Translations under genes and position numbers: made by a program
NCBI RefSeq assembly: GCF_947500045.1
Contig: NZ_CANMQQ010000002.1
Location: forward strand, 62,001 to 126,000
Reading direction: 5' to 3'
Source of the DNA: an uncultured Ruegeria sp.
GTDB taxonomy: Bacteria; Pseudomonadota; Alphaproteobacteria; Rhodobacterales; Rhodobacteraceae
Length of the DNA: 64,000 nucleotides
In this document: piece by piece, positions 28,147-36,703 of the stretch
Numbering within the stretch: the first letter of the stretch is position 1
How the letters are laid out: each line of letters starts with the position of its first letter
Notes under the pieces: model-generated
Told to the model about the DNA's origin: nothing
The model's database searches: none
The model's input: only the letters and a program-made list of their open reading frames with translations

Positions 28147-29412
28147 ATGGCGACGAATTCAGGCGGAGACGGCAAGAACACGCTCTACTGCAGCTTTTGC
28201 GGCAAAAGCCAGCATGAGGTGCGTAAGCTGATCGCAGGCCCGACCGTGTTCATCTGCGACGAATGTGTCGAACTCTGCATGGACATCATCCGTGAAGAGA
28301 CCAAGGCCAGCGGCCTGAAATCCTCGGACGGTGTGCCGACGCCCAAGGATATCTGCGAGGTTTTGGACGATTACGTGATCGGCCAGGCCACCGCCAAGCG
28401 GGTTCTGTCGGTTGCGGTGCACAACCACTACAAGCGTTTGAATCACGCCCAGAAAGCGGGCAGCGATATCGAGCTTGCGAAGTCCAACATTCTGCTGATT
28501 GGGCCGACGGGTTGCGGTAAAACCTTGCTGGCGCAAACACTGGCACGAATTCTGGACGTGCCGTTTACAATGGCTGATGCGACCACGCTGACCGAAGCCG
28601 GTTATGTAGGAGAGGATGTCGAGAACATCATCCTTAAACTGTTGCAGTCCAGTGAATACAACGTCGAGCGTGCGCAGCGCGGCATCGTCTATATCGACGA
28701 GGTCGACAAGATTACGCGGAAGTCTGAGAACCCCTCGATCACCCGCGACGTCTCGGGCGAGGGTGTGCAACAGGCACTGCTGAAACTGATGGAAGGCACC
28801 GTGGCCTCCGTGCCGCCACAGGGTGGTCGCAAGCATCCACAGCAAGAGTTCCTGCAAGTGGATACCACGAATATCCTGTTTATCTGTGGTGGCGCATTTG
28901 CAGGCCTCGACAAGATCATTGCACAGCGCGGCAAGGGTTCGGCGATGGGCTTTGGGGCCGATGTTCGGGACAACGATGATCGCGGCGTGGGTGAGATATT
29001 CAAGGACCTTGAGCCTGAGGACCTGCTGAAGTTCGGCCTGATCCCGGAATTTGTCGGTCGCCTGCCGGTATTGGCGACGCTCGAAGATCTGGACGAAGAT
29101 GCTCTGGTCACCATCCTGACAAGTCCGAAGAACGCTCTGGTCAAGCAATACCAGCGCCTGTTCGAGCTGGAAGATGCAGAGCTTGCCTTTACTGACGATG
29201 CGCTGAAGGCGATCGCCAAGAAGGCGATCGAACGTAAGACCGGTGCGCGTGGCCTGCGCTCGATCCTCGAAGACATCTTGCTGGATACAATGTTTGAACT
29301 GCCGGGCATGAAGAACGTGACCGAAGTGGTGGTCAATGAAGAGGCCGTGATGTCAGAGTCTCAGCCATTGATCATCTATGCGGACCCGGCAGAGTCAGCG
29401 TCTGCAGGCTAA
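28147..29412 (+). CDS. clpX: ATP-dependent Clp protease ATP-binding subunit ClpX
   Basis: 421 residues. The zinc-binding domain has C15, C18, C37 and C40. The AAA+ module has Walker A GPTGCGKT (119-126), Walker [12 protein letters not shown], the pore loop GYVGEDVEN and sensor region [12 protein letters not shown]. It unfolds tagged substrates and feeds them to ClpP. GAGGGGT lies upstream of the ATG. Downstream comes a G/C hairpin and the family-specific repeat at 29488. Confidence 0.97.
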   Translation: MATNSGGDGKNTLYCSFCGKSQHEVRKLIAGPTVFICDECVELCMDIIREETKASGLKSSDGVPTPKDICEVLDDYVIGQATAKRVLSVAVHNHYKRLNHAQKAGSDIELAKSNILLIGPTGCGKTLLAQTLARILDVPFTMADATTLTEAGYVGEDVENIILKLLQSSEYNVERAQRGIVYIDEVDKITRKSENPSITRDVSGEGVQQALLKLMEGTVASVPPQGGRKHPQQEFLQVDTTNILFICGGAFAGLDKIIAQRGKGSAMGFGADVRDNDDRGVGEIFKDLEPEDLLKFGLIPEFVGRLPVLATLEDLDEDALVTILTSPKNALVKQYQRLFELEDAELAFTDDALKAIAKKAIERKTGARGLRSILEDILLDTMFELPGMKNVTEVVVNEEAVMSESQPLIIYADPAESASAG

Positions 29413-29455
29413 ACAGGTTCTCAACTTAATCGGATCGCTTCCGAAGATGTGAGGA

Positions 29456-29542
29456 GGGGGCGCGGCCCCCGCCGCGGCGAGCCGCGACTCCCCCGAGATA
29501 TTTAGAGCCAGATGAAGCAGGGGATCCGGTCTTCATCTGGCT
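29456..29542. repeat. Rhodobacterales-type intergenic repeat with hairpins (copy 1)
   Basis: The G/C hairpin GGGGGC-GCG-GCCCCC (29456-29470) and CGCGGC-GA-GCCGCG (29473-29486) precede CTCCCCCGAGATATTT and GCCAGATGAAG (29488-29517). The last part pairs with CTTCATCTGGCT (29531-29542) over 12 bp. A second copy is at 57135-57191 after glcB. It probably serves as the terminator of clpX. Confidence 0.65.
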
Positions 29543-29624
29543 AAAAGTACCTCGGAGCGCGAGGCAGAGCCTCGCAAGTTGTGTGTTCACGCGAAAAGGA
29601 AAATTGGTTTGTGAGAGGGGCACA

Positions 29625-29987
29625 ATGACAATCAAGCGCTTGCCGTCGGGTGGTGAATTTGAGGCCAAGGCCGGTTATTGCCGTGCCGTTGTTGCCGGAG
29701 GCTGGGTTCATGTCGCCGGAACGGTTGGACAGGGCGAAACTGTGCTCGAACAATGCCGTTCGGCACTTGGTATCATCGAGGCTGCACTGACTGAGGCCGG
29801 GGCCTCATTTTCGGATGTGGTGCGTGTAACTTATATGCTGCCGGATCGAACGGAGTTCGCGCCTTGTTGGCCTTTGCTTGCCGAGACCTTCGGGGCCAAT
29901 CCGCCTGCTGCGACTATGATTGAATGCGGTTTGATTGATCCGAAGTACCGTATCGAAATCGAAGTTACTGCTATCTTGCCGGAATGA
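29625..29987 (+). CDS. RidA family protein
   Basis: 120 residues from ATG 29625, with GAGAGGGG upstream; the frame opens 14 codons earlier without support. The body has [32 protein letters not shown] and a C-terminal [16 protein letters not shown], matching the YjgF/YER057c/UK114 trimer. RidA proteins hydrolyse reactive enamine/imine intermediates of amino acid metabolism. This one is a RidA paralogue of the kind with a conserved Arg near the C-terminus, so deaminase activity is plausible but not certain. Confidence 0.85.
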   Translation: MTIKRLPSGGEFEAKAGYCRAVVAGGWVHVAGTVGQGETVLEQCRSALGIIEAALTEAGASFSDVVRVTYMLPDRTEFAPCWPLLAETFGANPPAATMIECGLIDPKYRIEIEVTAILPE

Positions 29988-30066
29988 CGCAAGCAGGGCT
30001 TGCGGTACTGGACCTTGGCGTGCCTTTGGTCCATATCTTCGGGGACAGAAATGCCGGAGGCAGACG

Positions 30067-30450
30067 ATGGGAATCCTGAACAGTCTTTTGCGGGCCGTGA
30101 CCTGGTGGAACGGAGCCACCCTGAATACGCAGATCTACACCTCGCGCAAAGGTGTAAAGGTCGGGGAAGACGACGAAGGTAACGTGTTCTATCGCACCGC
30201 CGATGACAGCAGGCGTTGGGTGATCTTCAATGGCGAGGCCGAGGCCAGCCGGATCGACCCCGACTGGCACGGCTGGCTGCATCGCACATGGGATGAGCCG
30301 CCGACTGAGAAACCTCTGGCCCACAAATCCTGGGAAAAACCACACCAAGAGAACCTGACCGGAACCGCGCTTGCCTATGCACCGGCTGGGTCTCTGCGTC
30401 GTGCCGATCCGGTCGAACGCTCGGACTACGAGGCCTGGACCCCGGAATAG
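30067..30450 (+). CDS. NADH:ubiquinone oxidoreductase accessory subunit, NDUFA12 family
   Basis: 127 residues from ATG 30067, with CCGGAGG upstream. [26 protein letters not shown], then [24 protein letters not shown], is the conserved core of NDUFA12 (B17.2), a supernumerary subunit of complex I shared by mitochondria and alphaproteobacteria. It is away from the nuo operon but is followed 11 bp later by mlaD, a conserved neighbourhood in this group. Confidence 0.9.
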   Translation: MGILNSLLRAVTWWNGATLNTQIYTSRKGVKVGEDDEGNVFYRTADDSRRWVIFNGEAEASRIDPDWHGWLHRTWDEPPTEKPLAHKSWEKPHQENLTGTALAYAPAGSLRRADPVERSDYEAWTPE

Positions 30451-30461
30451 GCGAAACATAG

Positions 30462-30914
30462 ATGTCAAATCATACAAAAACCGAAGTTATCGTCGGCGGT
30501 GCCGTGCTGGCTTGCGCCATTGCGTTTGGCGTCTACGCCAGCCAATCCACCGGATTATCTCAGTCCAAAGCAGGATACGAGTTGGGCGCGTCCTTCCGTT
30601 CGCTGGAAGGCGTTGGGGTTGGCACAGATGTGCGGCTTGCGGGCGTAAAAATCGGAACGGTGACGGGTGTTACCTTGAATTCTGACACCTACCGCGCAGA
30701 TACCCAGTTTTCTGTGGCCGATGGAATTCTCATCCCGGATGACAGTGCGGTTGTGATTTCTTCCGAAGGGCTGCTGGGGGGCAACTTTGTTGAGGTTATG
30801 CCCGGCGGGTCTCCGTTTTATTTTGAGGCAGGTGATGAGATCGAGGATACACAGGGTGCGGTCAGCCTGATCTCGTTGCTGGTCAAGTTCGTGGCTGGGG
30901 ACGGCAGCGAATGA
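30462..30914 (+). CDS. mlaD: Outer-membrane lipid asymmetry protein MlaD
   Basis: 150 residues. It has one N-terminal membrane anchor (about 9-27, VIVGGAVLACAIAFGVYA) and one MCE domain (about 40-118, YELGASFRSLEGVGVGTDVRLAG, SEGLLGGNFVEVMPGG). MlaD is the periplasmic lipid-binding ring of the MlaFEDB phospholipid transporter. Here it lies apart from mlaE/mlaF, between NDUFA12 and DUF2155, whose ATG overlaps its stop by 4 bp. Confidence 0.9.
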   Translation: MSNHTKTEVIVGGAVLACAIAFGVYASQSTGLSQSKAGYELGASFRSLEGVGVGTDVRLAGVKIGTVTGVTLNSDTYRADTQFSVADGILIPDDSAVVISSEGLLGGNFVEVMPGGSPFYFEAGDEIEDTQGAVSLISLLVKFVAGDGSE

Positions 30915-31270
30915 TACGCGCGGCCCTTGTGGCTTTGTTGGTCACGGCGACCGGAGCCGCGGCACAGCAAAAGGCCGAATCCGGCCTCGGAGCCATGTTG
31001 CGTGGGCTCGATAAAGTCAACGGGCAGACCGTGGATATCGAGGTGCAGAACGGACAGACGGTGACGGTGTTCGGATTGGATGTCGCTCTGGGTGACTGCC
31101 GGTATCCGGCCGAGAATCCAACGGGTGATGCGTTTGCCTACCTAACCATCTGGGAGCAGGGCAAGGCGCAGCAACTGTTTGATGGCTGGATGATCGCGAC
31201 TTCCCCCGCGCTGAATGCGCTGGATCACGCGCGTTACGATGTCTGGGTGATCCGTTGTATGACACCCTGA
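30911..31270 (+). CDS. DUF2155 domain-containing exported protein
   Basis: 119 residues. Signal peptide (1-18, ending GAAAQ). The mature part contains RGLDKVNGQTVDIEVQNGQTV, LGDCRYPAENPTGDAFAYLTI, LFDGWMIATSPALNALDHARYDVWVIRC: the DUF2155 pattern with two conserved cysteines. Function unknown; the family is alphaproteobacterial and often sits between complex I or mla genes and aat. Its last 37 bp overlap the convergent aat gene. Confidence 0.85.
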   Translation: MIRAALVALLVTATGAAAQQKAESGLGAMLRGLDKVNGQTVDIEVQNGQTVTVFGLDVALGDCRYPAENPTGDAFAYLTIWEQGKAQQLFDGWMIATSPALNALDHARYDVWVIRCMTP

Positions 31271-31866
31271 GGGGTCTGTTTCAGGTCCGCGGTGAAATCT
31301 GCGCTCAGTTCAAGCGCCTGTCTCAACTCACCATGATAGGCGGCCCGCCGGATTTCGATTGCACCCATTGAGGCCAGATGTGCGGTCAGGAATTGCGTAT
31401 CAAACAGCGTAAATCCGGTTTGACGCAACCGGTCGACCAGATAAGCTAGGGCGATCTTCGACGCGTCTGTGCGCCGTGAGAACATGCTTTCTCCGAAAAA
31501 GGCAGACCCCAGAACCACGCCATAGACGCCGCCGATCAGCGAGGGGCCATCCCAAACCTCAAGCGAGTGCGCCCGGTCGGCGCGATGCAGGTCCTGATAA
31601 AGACGACGTAATTCGGGATTGATCCAGGTATCCGCCCGGTCGGCGCAGCCATCGACCACGCCCACGAAGTCTTGATCGATGCTGACTGTATATCCACAGG
31701 TTCGGATCCGCCGCGCCAAGCTGCGAGAGATATGAAATCCATCCAGTGGGAAAATACCCCGGAACTTTGGATCGACCCAGAAAAGTTCGAGGTCGTCACG
31801 GTGTTCAGCCATCGGAAAAATACCGATAGAATAGCCATGCAGCAAAAGTTCGGGGGAAAGACTCAT
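31234..31866 (-). CDS. aat: Leucyl/phenylalanyl-tRNA--protein transferase
   Basis: 210 residues. It begins with LLLHGYSIGIFPMAEHRDDLELFWVDP, followed by RGIFPLDGFHISRSLARRI and the GGVYGVVLGSAFFGESMFSR motif, diagnostic of Aat. It transfers Leu or Phe from tRNA to N-terminal Arg/Lys of proteins, marking them for the ClpS/ClpAP N-degron pathway. It lies 48 bp downstream of accC on the same strand and overlaps DUF2155 tail-to-tail. Confidence 0.95.
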   Translation of the reverse strand: MSLSPELLLHGYSIGIFPMAEHRDDLELFWVDPKFRGIFPLDGFHISRSLARRIRTCGYTVSIDQDFVGVVDGCADRADTWINPELRRLYQDLHRADRAHSLEVWDGPSLIGGVYGVVLGSAFFGESMFSRRTDASKIALAYLVDRLRQTGFTLFDTQFLTAHLASMGAIEIRRAAYHGELRQALELSADFTADLKQTPQGVIQRITQTS

Positions 31867-31914
31867 GCCGGATGCCCTGGGGTTGAAAGGCAGTGACCTT
31901 CCAACCCCTTGTTC

Positions 31915-33264
31915 TTATTCGGCCATGTTCTCCGCAAGCCATTTCTCCAGCCAGTGGATATTGTAGTCTCCGCTGTGGATGTCGGGCTCTTGCAGCAAGG
32001 CGTGGAACAGCGGCACGGTTGTGTCGATGCCGTCGACGATCAACTCACCTAGTGCGCGGTTCAGACGGGCCAGCGCCTCATCCCGGTCTCGGCCCTGAAC
32101 AATCAGCTTGCCGATCAGCGAGTCGTAGTAAGGCGGGATCGAGTACCCGTCATAGAGCGCCGAATCCATCCGTACACCCAGACCGCCCGGCGCGTGATAG
32201 GCTGTGATCTTACCCGGGCAGGGTGAGAAGTTGGGCAGTTTCTCAGCGTTGATCCGGACCTCGATGGCGTGGCCGTTGATCTCAAGGTCGTCCTGACCGA
32301 ACGACATCGGCTCACCTGCCGCGACAAGAATTTGCTCGCGCACCAGATCGACGCCAAAGATGCCCTCGGTTACCGGGTGTTCGACCTGCAGGCGGGTGTT
32401 CATTTCGATGAAATAGAACTCACCGTTTTCATACAGGAACTCGATAGTGCCCGCGCCGATATAGTTGATCTTGGCGACCGCGTCGGCACAGACCTTACCG
32501 ATCCTTGCGCGTTCTTCCTGGGTGATGCAGGGGCCGGGGGCCTCTTCAAACACCTTCTGGTGGCGACGCTGTAGCGAACAGTCACGCTCGCCCAGATGAA
32601 CCGCCTTGCCTTTGCCGTCACCAAAGACCTGAATCTCGATGTGGCGCGGGGTCGTGAGGTATTTCTCGATATAGACTTCGTCATTGCCAAAGGCAGCTTT
32701 GCCTTCAGCCCGCGCAGTCATGAATGCGCTTTCCATTTCATCGGCGCTCATCGCGACTTTCATGCCGCGACCACCGCCACCAGCAGTGGCTTTGATGATG
32801 ACCGGATAGCCGAACTCTTCACCGATGCGCTTGGCGTCGGCCAGCGTGGGAACACCGCCGTCGGAGCCGGGAACGCAAGGGACACCCAGTTCCCTCATCG
32901 TGTCCTTGGCAGTGATCTTGTCCCCCATCACGCGGATATGCTCGGCGGTGGGGCCGATGAACGTGATGCCGTGATCTTCGACGATCTGCACGAACTCGGC
33001 ATTCTCGGACAAGAAGCCATAGCCGGGATGGATCGCCTGCGCGCCGGTGATTTCACAGGCCGAAATGATCGCGGGCACAGACAGATAGCTCTGCGGGCTG
33101 GGCGGAGGGCCGATGCACACCGATTCGTCCGCCATGCGCACGTGCATCGCGTCGCTGTCAGCGGTGGAATGGACAGCAACCGTCTTGACGCCCATCTCGC
33201 GCGCGGCACGGATCACACGCAGGGCGATCTCGCCTCGGTTGGCAATCAGGATTTTGTCGAACAT
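31915..33264 (-). CDS. accC: Biotin carboxylase subunit of acetyl-CoA carboxylase
   Basis: 449 residues. It has a biotin-carboxylase N-domain ([20 protein letters not shown]), ATP-grasp glycine loop [13 protein letters not shown] (about 159-171), [14 protein letters not shown] with catalytic Glu/Asn/Arg, and a C-terminal barrel. It carboxylates biotin on AccB, the first step of fatty acid synthesis. It is 9 bp after accB in an accB-accC operon. Confidence 0.97.
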   Translation of the reverse strand: MFDKILIANRGEIALRVIRAAREMGVKTVAVHSTADSDAMHVRMADESVCIGPPPSPQSYLSVPAIISACEITGAQAIHPGYGFLSENAEFVQIVEDHGITFIGPTAEHIRVMGDKITAKDTMRELGVPCVPGSDGGVPTLADAKRIGEEFGYPVIIKATAGGGGRGMKVAMSADEMESAFMTARAEGKAAFGNDEVYIEKYLTTPRHIEIQVFGDGKGKAVHLGERDCSLQRRHQKVFEEAPGPCITQEERARIGKVCADAVAKINYIGAGTIEFLYENGEFYFIEMNTRLQVEHPVTEGIFGVDLVREQILVAAGEPMSFGQDDLEINGHAIEVRINAEKLPNFSPCPGKITAYHAPGGLGVRMDSALYDGYSIPPYYDSLIGKLIVQGRDRDEALARLNRALGELIVDGIDTTVPLFHALLQEPDIHSGDYNIHWLEKWLAENMAE

Positions 33265-33273
33265 GTGCCCGCC

Positions 33274-33768
33274 TTACTCAACAATGACCAGAGGCGTGCC
33301 GAATTCCACAGCGTCGCCATCGCCGACCAGAATGCGCTTGATGGTGCCTGATTTGGGTGCGTGGATGTGGTTCATGGTTTTCATCGCCTCGACGATCAAC
33401 AACGTGTCGCCTTCGGATATCGAAGCACCAACCGTGATGAACGACGGCGCACCTGGTTCGGGCTGCATGTAGACAGTTCCAACCATGGGCGAGGTGACGG
33501 CACCAGGGTGGCTGGCAGGATCGTCCGCGGCGGCAGGGGCTTCGGCCGCAGCAGGGGCGGCGACAGGCGCGGGTGCTGCTGGCGCAGCCGTAGGAACCGC
33601 AACCTGAACCGGAGCTACAGTCTGCGACATGCGGCTCACACGGACATTCAGGCTGTCGTCATCGCCATAGTCCCGCTTGACCTGCAGTTCGGTCAGATCA
33701 TTTTCGCGCAGCAATTCCGCCAGTGCCTTGATAAACGCGACATCCGCTTCGTGTTTGGTATCTGTCAT
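33274..33768 (-). CDS. accB: Biotin carboxyl carrier protein of acetyl-CoA carboxylase
   Basis: 164 residues. An N-terminal region (1-50) is followed by an Ala/Pro-rich flexible linker (about 52-85) and the biotinyl domain with EAMKTMNH, where K130 is the biotinylation site, and the upstream SPMVGTVY turn. It carries the carboxyl group between AccC and AccAD. It is first in the operon with accC. The 150-bp region upstream, shared with the PAS-LuxR gene tail, should hold the promoter. Confidence 0.96.
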   Translation of the reverse strand: MTDTKHEADVAFIKALAELLRENDLTELQVKRDYGDDDSLNVRVSRMSQTVAPVQVAVPTAAPAAPAPVAAPAAAEAPAAADDPASHPGAVTSPMVGTVYMQPEPGAPSFITVGASISEGDTLLIVEAMKTMNHIHAPKSGTIKRILVGDGDAVEFGTPLVIVE

Positions 33769-33918
33769 GAGTGTCCTCGAAGGTTCCCCTATGGCCCGTC
33801 TGTTCCCTGCGGGCTTGGTCTGATTACGCAGCGTTATAAGCTATGCCGACGTCCATGAAAAGCGTCGACTGAACCTGATAAATGGGGGTTTTAGCGTCAA
33901 TTTCGAGTGCCGGTGCGA

Positions 33919-34455
33919 TTACAGCGGCGTTCCCGACAATTTCGCCACCAGTTCTGGCAGTTTACGGGCGCCGTATTTCTCTAACAAGCGGGCGCGGTAG
34001 GCTTCGATCGTGCGGTAACTTAGCCCCAGTTCGGCGCCGATTTCCTTCGCAGATAACCCCCGACAGGACAGGATTGCGACCTCTCGTTCGCGGGTCGTCA
34101 GTTCTACCAGCGGGCGTTCCTCCGAGATGTCTGAAAAACTCCAGATTCCGTGACGAAACGGGTCGTCTGGCGTTAGCGACCGGCCCCGTGCACGGCACCA
34201 GAACAGATCTCCGTCGCGCCGCCGCATGACCCGTTCGTCGGTGTAATACCCGGTGTCGCGCATCACCTGCAGACTGCGCGCGCCAATCCGTTCCCAGTCG
34301 GCCACCGATGGATAAAGATGCAGCAAAGGCATGTTGCGATAGTCGGCTTCGTCCCCGCCGAAGGTCCGCGCGAACTGAAGATTGCAACGGCGAATGATCC
34401 GGTTTTCCAGCTCGACAAGCCCGATGGGTGCATATTCGAAGGCGGTATCACTCAT
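33919..34455 (-). CDS. PAS-LuxR family transcriptional regulator
   Basis: 178 residues. An N-terminal PAS domain (about 1-108: FEYAPIGLVELENRIIRRCN, RRRDGDLFWCRARGRSL) is followed by a LuxR/GerE helix-turn-helix (about 117-172: LTTREREVAILSCRGLSAKE, IGAELGLSYRTIEAYRARLL). It lacks a phospho-receiver, so sensing is probably through PAS. Ligand and targets are unknown. It lies divergent from the ScfR-like gene across an AT-rich 176-bp region. Confidence 0.85.
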   Translation of the reverse strand: MSDTAFEYAPIGLVELENRIIRRCNLQFARTFGGDEADYRNMPLLHLYPSVADWERIGARSLQVMRDTGYYTDERVMRRRDGDLFWCRARGRSLTPDDPFRHGIWSFSDISEERPLVELTTREREVAILSCRGLSAKEIGAELGLSYRTIEAYRARLLEKYGARKLPELVAKLSGTPL

Positions 34456-34631
34456 ATACCTATGGTGACGGGTATTGTGCTGAAAGAGAAGGGTGGGCGG
34501 CAGGAAAGAAAGGGTTTCTTTCCCTTGGCACTGTTAAGGTTGTTAATCTTCTTTGAAAATTAATCGTTAATAAGCTAAGATCATTTAATTAATCTGCAAA
34601 TAAATGTACCGCAAGTACGGATCTAGAAGCG

Positions 34632-35927
34632 ATGCGAGACACCCTGACCGGAAGCCGAATACGTGAAAGGCGGCAAATTTCCGGGATGCGTCAGGCCGAG
34701 TTGGCGCGGCAGGTTGGGATTTCAGCGTCTTATCTGAACCTGATCGAACACAATCGCCGTCGTATCGGGGGCAAGCTGCTGGTTGATATCGCGACGGCGT
34801 TGTCGGTCGAGCCGTCTTTGCTGACGCAGGGGATCGAAGAGACGCTCATCTCAGCCCTGCGCGAGGCTGCGGCGGATGCGGTGGGCCAAAAGGCCGAGGT
34901 GGACGGGCTCGAAGAATTTGCCGGGCGCTTTCCCGGCTGGTCCGGTGTTCTGGCGCAAATGCACCGCCGCGTGGTGTCGTTGGAGCGTACCGTGGAAATC
35001 ATGTCAGACCGGCTGACACATGACCCTCATCTGGCAGCTTCGATGCACGAGGTGCTGTCGACCGCCGCCGCCATCCGCTCGACCGCCGCGATTCTGGCCG
35101 AGCCGGGAGAGATTGAGGCTGAATGGCGCGATCGTTTCCATCGCAACCTGCATCAGGATGCAGAACGCCTGGCAGAAAGTTCCAAGGCGCTTGTGACCTA
35201 TCTGGATGACAGTGATGGGCAACGTGATCTGCGTGGCATCCCTTTGGATGCGGTCGAGGCGTTTTTTGCCGAACAGGGATATCATTTTCCGGAACTCGAA
35301 GCCGGGGGGCAACCGACCGAAGTGCCCCTGGCTGAGCTCGGGTCGGCAGCAGCTAACACTGTGGCTTCGGAATTGCTGAATCTATACGCAGCCGACGCGC
35401 GGGCCATGCCGCTGGATCAGATCTGCGCCGCGCTTGATGCGGCAGATCCCGACCCCCTCGCGCTTGCGGCGGCATTTTCGGTGGATCTGGCCACGGTGTT
35501 TCGGCGGCTCGCCTTTCTGCCCGAAGGAACGCTTGCACGTACGGCAGGGCTGGTGATCTGCGACGCCTCGGGCAGCGTTCTGTTCTACAAGCCCTCGCCC
35601 GGTTTCGCATTACCGCGTCATGGTGAAGCCTGTCCGCTTTGGCCTTTGTTTACCGCACTGAACAGACCTTTGGTTCCGATCCGAAAACGCGTTGTGCAAC
35701 TTGGTCGAACCGCAGCCCAGTTCGAATGTTTCGCCATCGCCTCGCCCCAACCGGCCGATACGTTCGGGGCCGAGCCGGTCTACCGTTCGGTTATGCTGGT
35801 GCTGCCGGTCGAAGATACCGTTCAACCAGCGGAAAACGTGGCGCAGGCCGGGGCCAGTTGTCGAATATGCCCAAGACGCGATTGCAGCGCACGCCGCGAG
35901 CCGTCGATCTTGAGCGAAGGGTTTTGA
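34632..35927 (+). CDS. XRE-family short-chain fatty acyl regulator (ScfR/RamB-like)
   Basis: 431 residues. An N-terminal Cro/CI helix-turn-helix (about 8-62: IRERRQISGMRQAELARQVG, ISASYLNLIEHNRRRIGG) is followed by a long middle region and a C-terminal ScfR-type domain ending in SCRICPRRDCSARREPSI, with cysteines that look like a small metal-binding knuckle. Proteins of this layout (RamB, PrpC regulators) control acetate or propionate metabolism. The downstream response regulator and symporter-kinase genes support a carboxylate-sensing role (inference). Confidence 0.85.
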   Translation: MRDTLTGSRIRERRQISGMRQAELARQVGISASYLNLIEHNRRRIGGKLLVDIATALSVEPSLLTQGIEETLISALREAAADAVGQKAEVDGLEEFAGRFPGWSGVLAQMHRRVVSLERTVEIMSDRLTHDPHLAASMHEVLSTAAAIRSTAAILAEPGEIEAEWRDRFHRNLHQDAERLAESSKALVTYLDDSDGQRDLRGIPLDAVEAFFAEQGYHFPELEAGGQPTEVPLAELGSAAANTVASELLNLYAADARAMPLDQICAALDAADPDPLALAAAFSVDLATVFRRLAFLPEGTLARTAGLVICDASGSVLFYKPSPGFALPRHGEACPLWPLFTALNRPLVPIRKRVVQLGRTAAQFECFAIASPQPADTFGAEPVYRSVMLVLPVEDTVQPAENVAQAGASCRICPRRDCSARREPSILSEGF

Positions 35928-36005
35928 CAGTTTCGTGACGCTGCGCTTAAGCTGGTCTGGACGGGTGGCCGGATGTGCAACCGGTCATGGGGAGGACATG
36001 AAAAT

Positions 36006-36386
36006 ATGAGCCGTAAGGTTCTGTTGATCGAGGATGAGCCCAATATCACCGAGGCGATCCGTTTCTTGCTGACGCGCGAAGGGTGGCAGGTTGAAACCCA
36101 TGCCGAGGGCACGGATGCGGTGCAGGTTATCCTGTCCGCCCAACCCGATCTGGTGATTCTGGATGTAATGCTGCCGGGCAAAAGCGGAATGGATGTGCTG
36201 CGCGATCTGCGCGAGCATGACCAGATGAAGGCATTGCCGGTTCTGATGCTGACCGCGCGCGGTCAATCCCGCGATCGCGAAATGGCCGAAAAGGCAGGGG
36301 TCAGTCGTTTCATGACCAAGCCGTTTTCAAATACCGAGGTTTTGACAGCGGTCCGTGACCTGCATGCGCAGGCGTCCCAGTCATGA
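36006..36386 (+). CDS. Single-domain response regulator
   Basis: 126 residues from ATG 36006; GGGGAGG lies about 10 bases upstream. It is a receiver domain only: acidic pair D10/E11 (LLIEDEP), phosphoacceptor D53 (LVILDVMLPG), Thr in VLMLTARG and Lys in FMTKPF. It has no output domain. The histidine kinase 0.3 kb downstream in the same run of genes is the likely partner; the overlap ATGA with the next gene indicates an operon. Confidence 0.9.
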   Translation: MSRKVLLIEDEPNITEAIRFLLTREGWQVETHAEGTDAVQVILSAQPDLVILDVMLPGKSGMDVLRDLREHDQMKALPVLMLTARGQSRDREMAEKAGVSRFMTKPFSNTEVLTAVRDLHAQASQS

Positions 36387-36703
36387 GCTCTGCGGGTGAC
36401 GGCAAAGACCGGCCTTCGCCGGTCCGACCGTCTCTGTTTCTTGAGCGGCAAAGTTATCGTCGGCGCAGATTGGCAGATGCGGCGCGGCTGCTGCCGTTTC
36501 TTGGGGCCGCCATGCTCGCACTGCCCTTGCTCTGGCCGGATGACAGCGAAGGTGCCGAGCCGCTGACGCTCTCTGCGGCTATGTTTTACATCTTTGCCTG
36601 TTGGGGGGCTCTGATCCTGATCAGTGTGGTCTTCGGAATTGCTGCCAGACGTTTGGCAGCCCGCGAAAACGCCGACCCTGAGGCCGAGACATGGCAACGC
36701 TGA
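36383..36703 (+). CDS. Small membrane protein of the kinase operon
   Basis: 106 residues. A very basic N-terminal stretch (about 16-35, SLFLERQSYRRRRLADAAR) is followed by two hydrophobic segments (about 37-52 and 64-86) and a short acidic tail. It overlaps the response regulator by 4 bp and the kinase gene by 13 bp, so the three are translationally coupled. No known family; a helper of the symporter-kinase is inference. Confidence 0.7.
   Translation: MSSAGDGKDRPSPVRPSLFLERQSYRRRRLADAARLLPFLGAAMLALPLLWPDDSEGAEPLTLSAAMFYIFACWGALILISVVFGIAARRLAARENADPEAETWQR

Noticed and set aside
28159..29148. 329-codon frame antisense to clpX
   Set aside because: clpX is complete and certain; the antisense frame shows no domain.
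32596..33351. 251-codon frame antisense to accC
   Set aside because: It mirrors the accC coding frame in a high-GC gene, has no family features and no ribosome site; accC on the other strand is certain.
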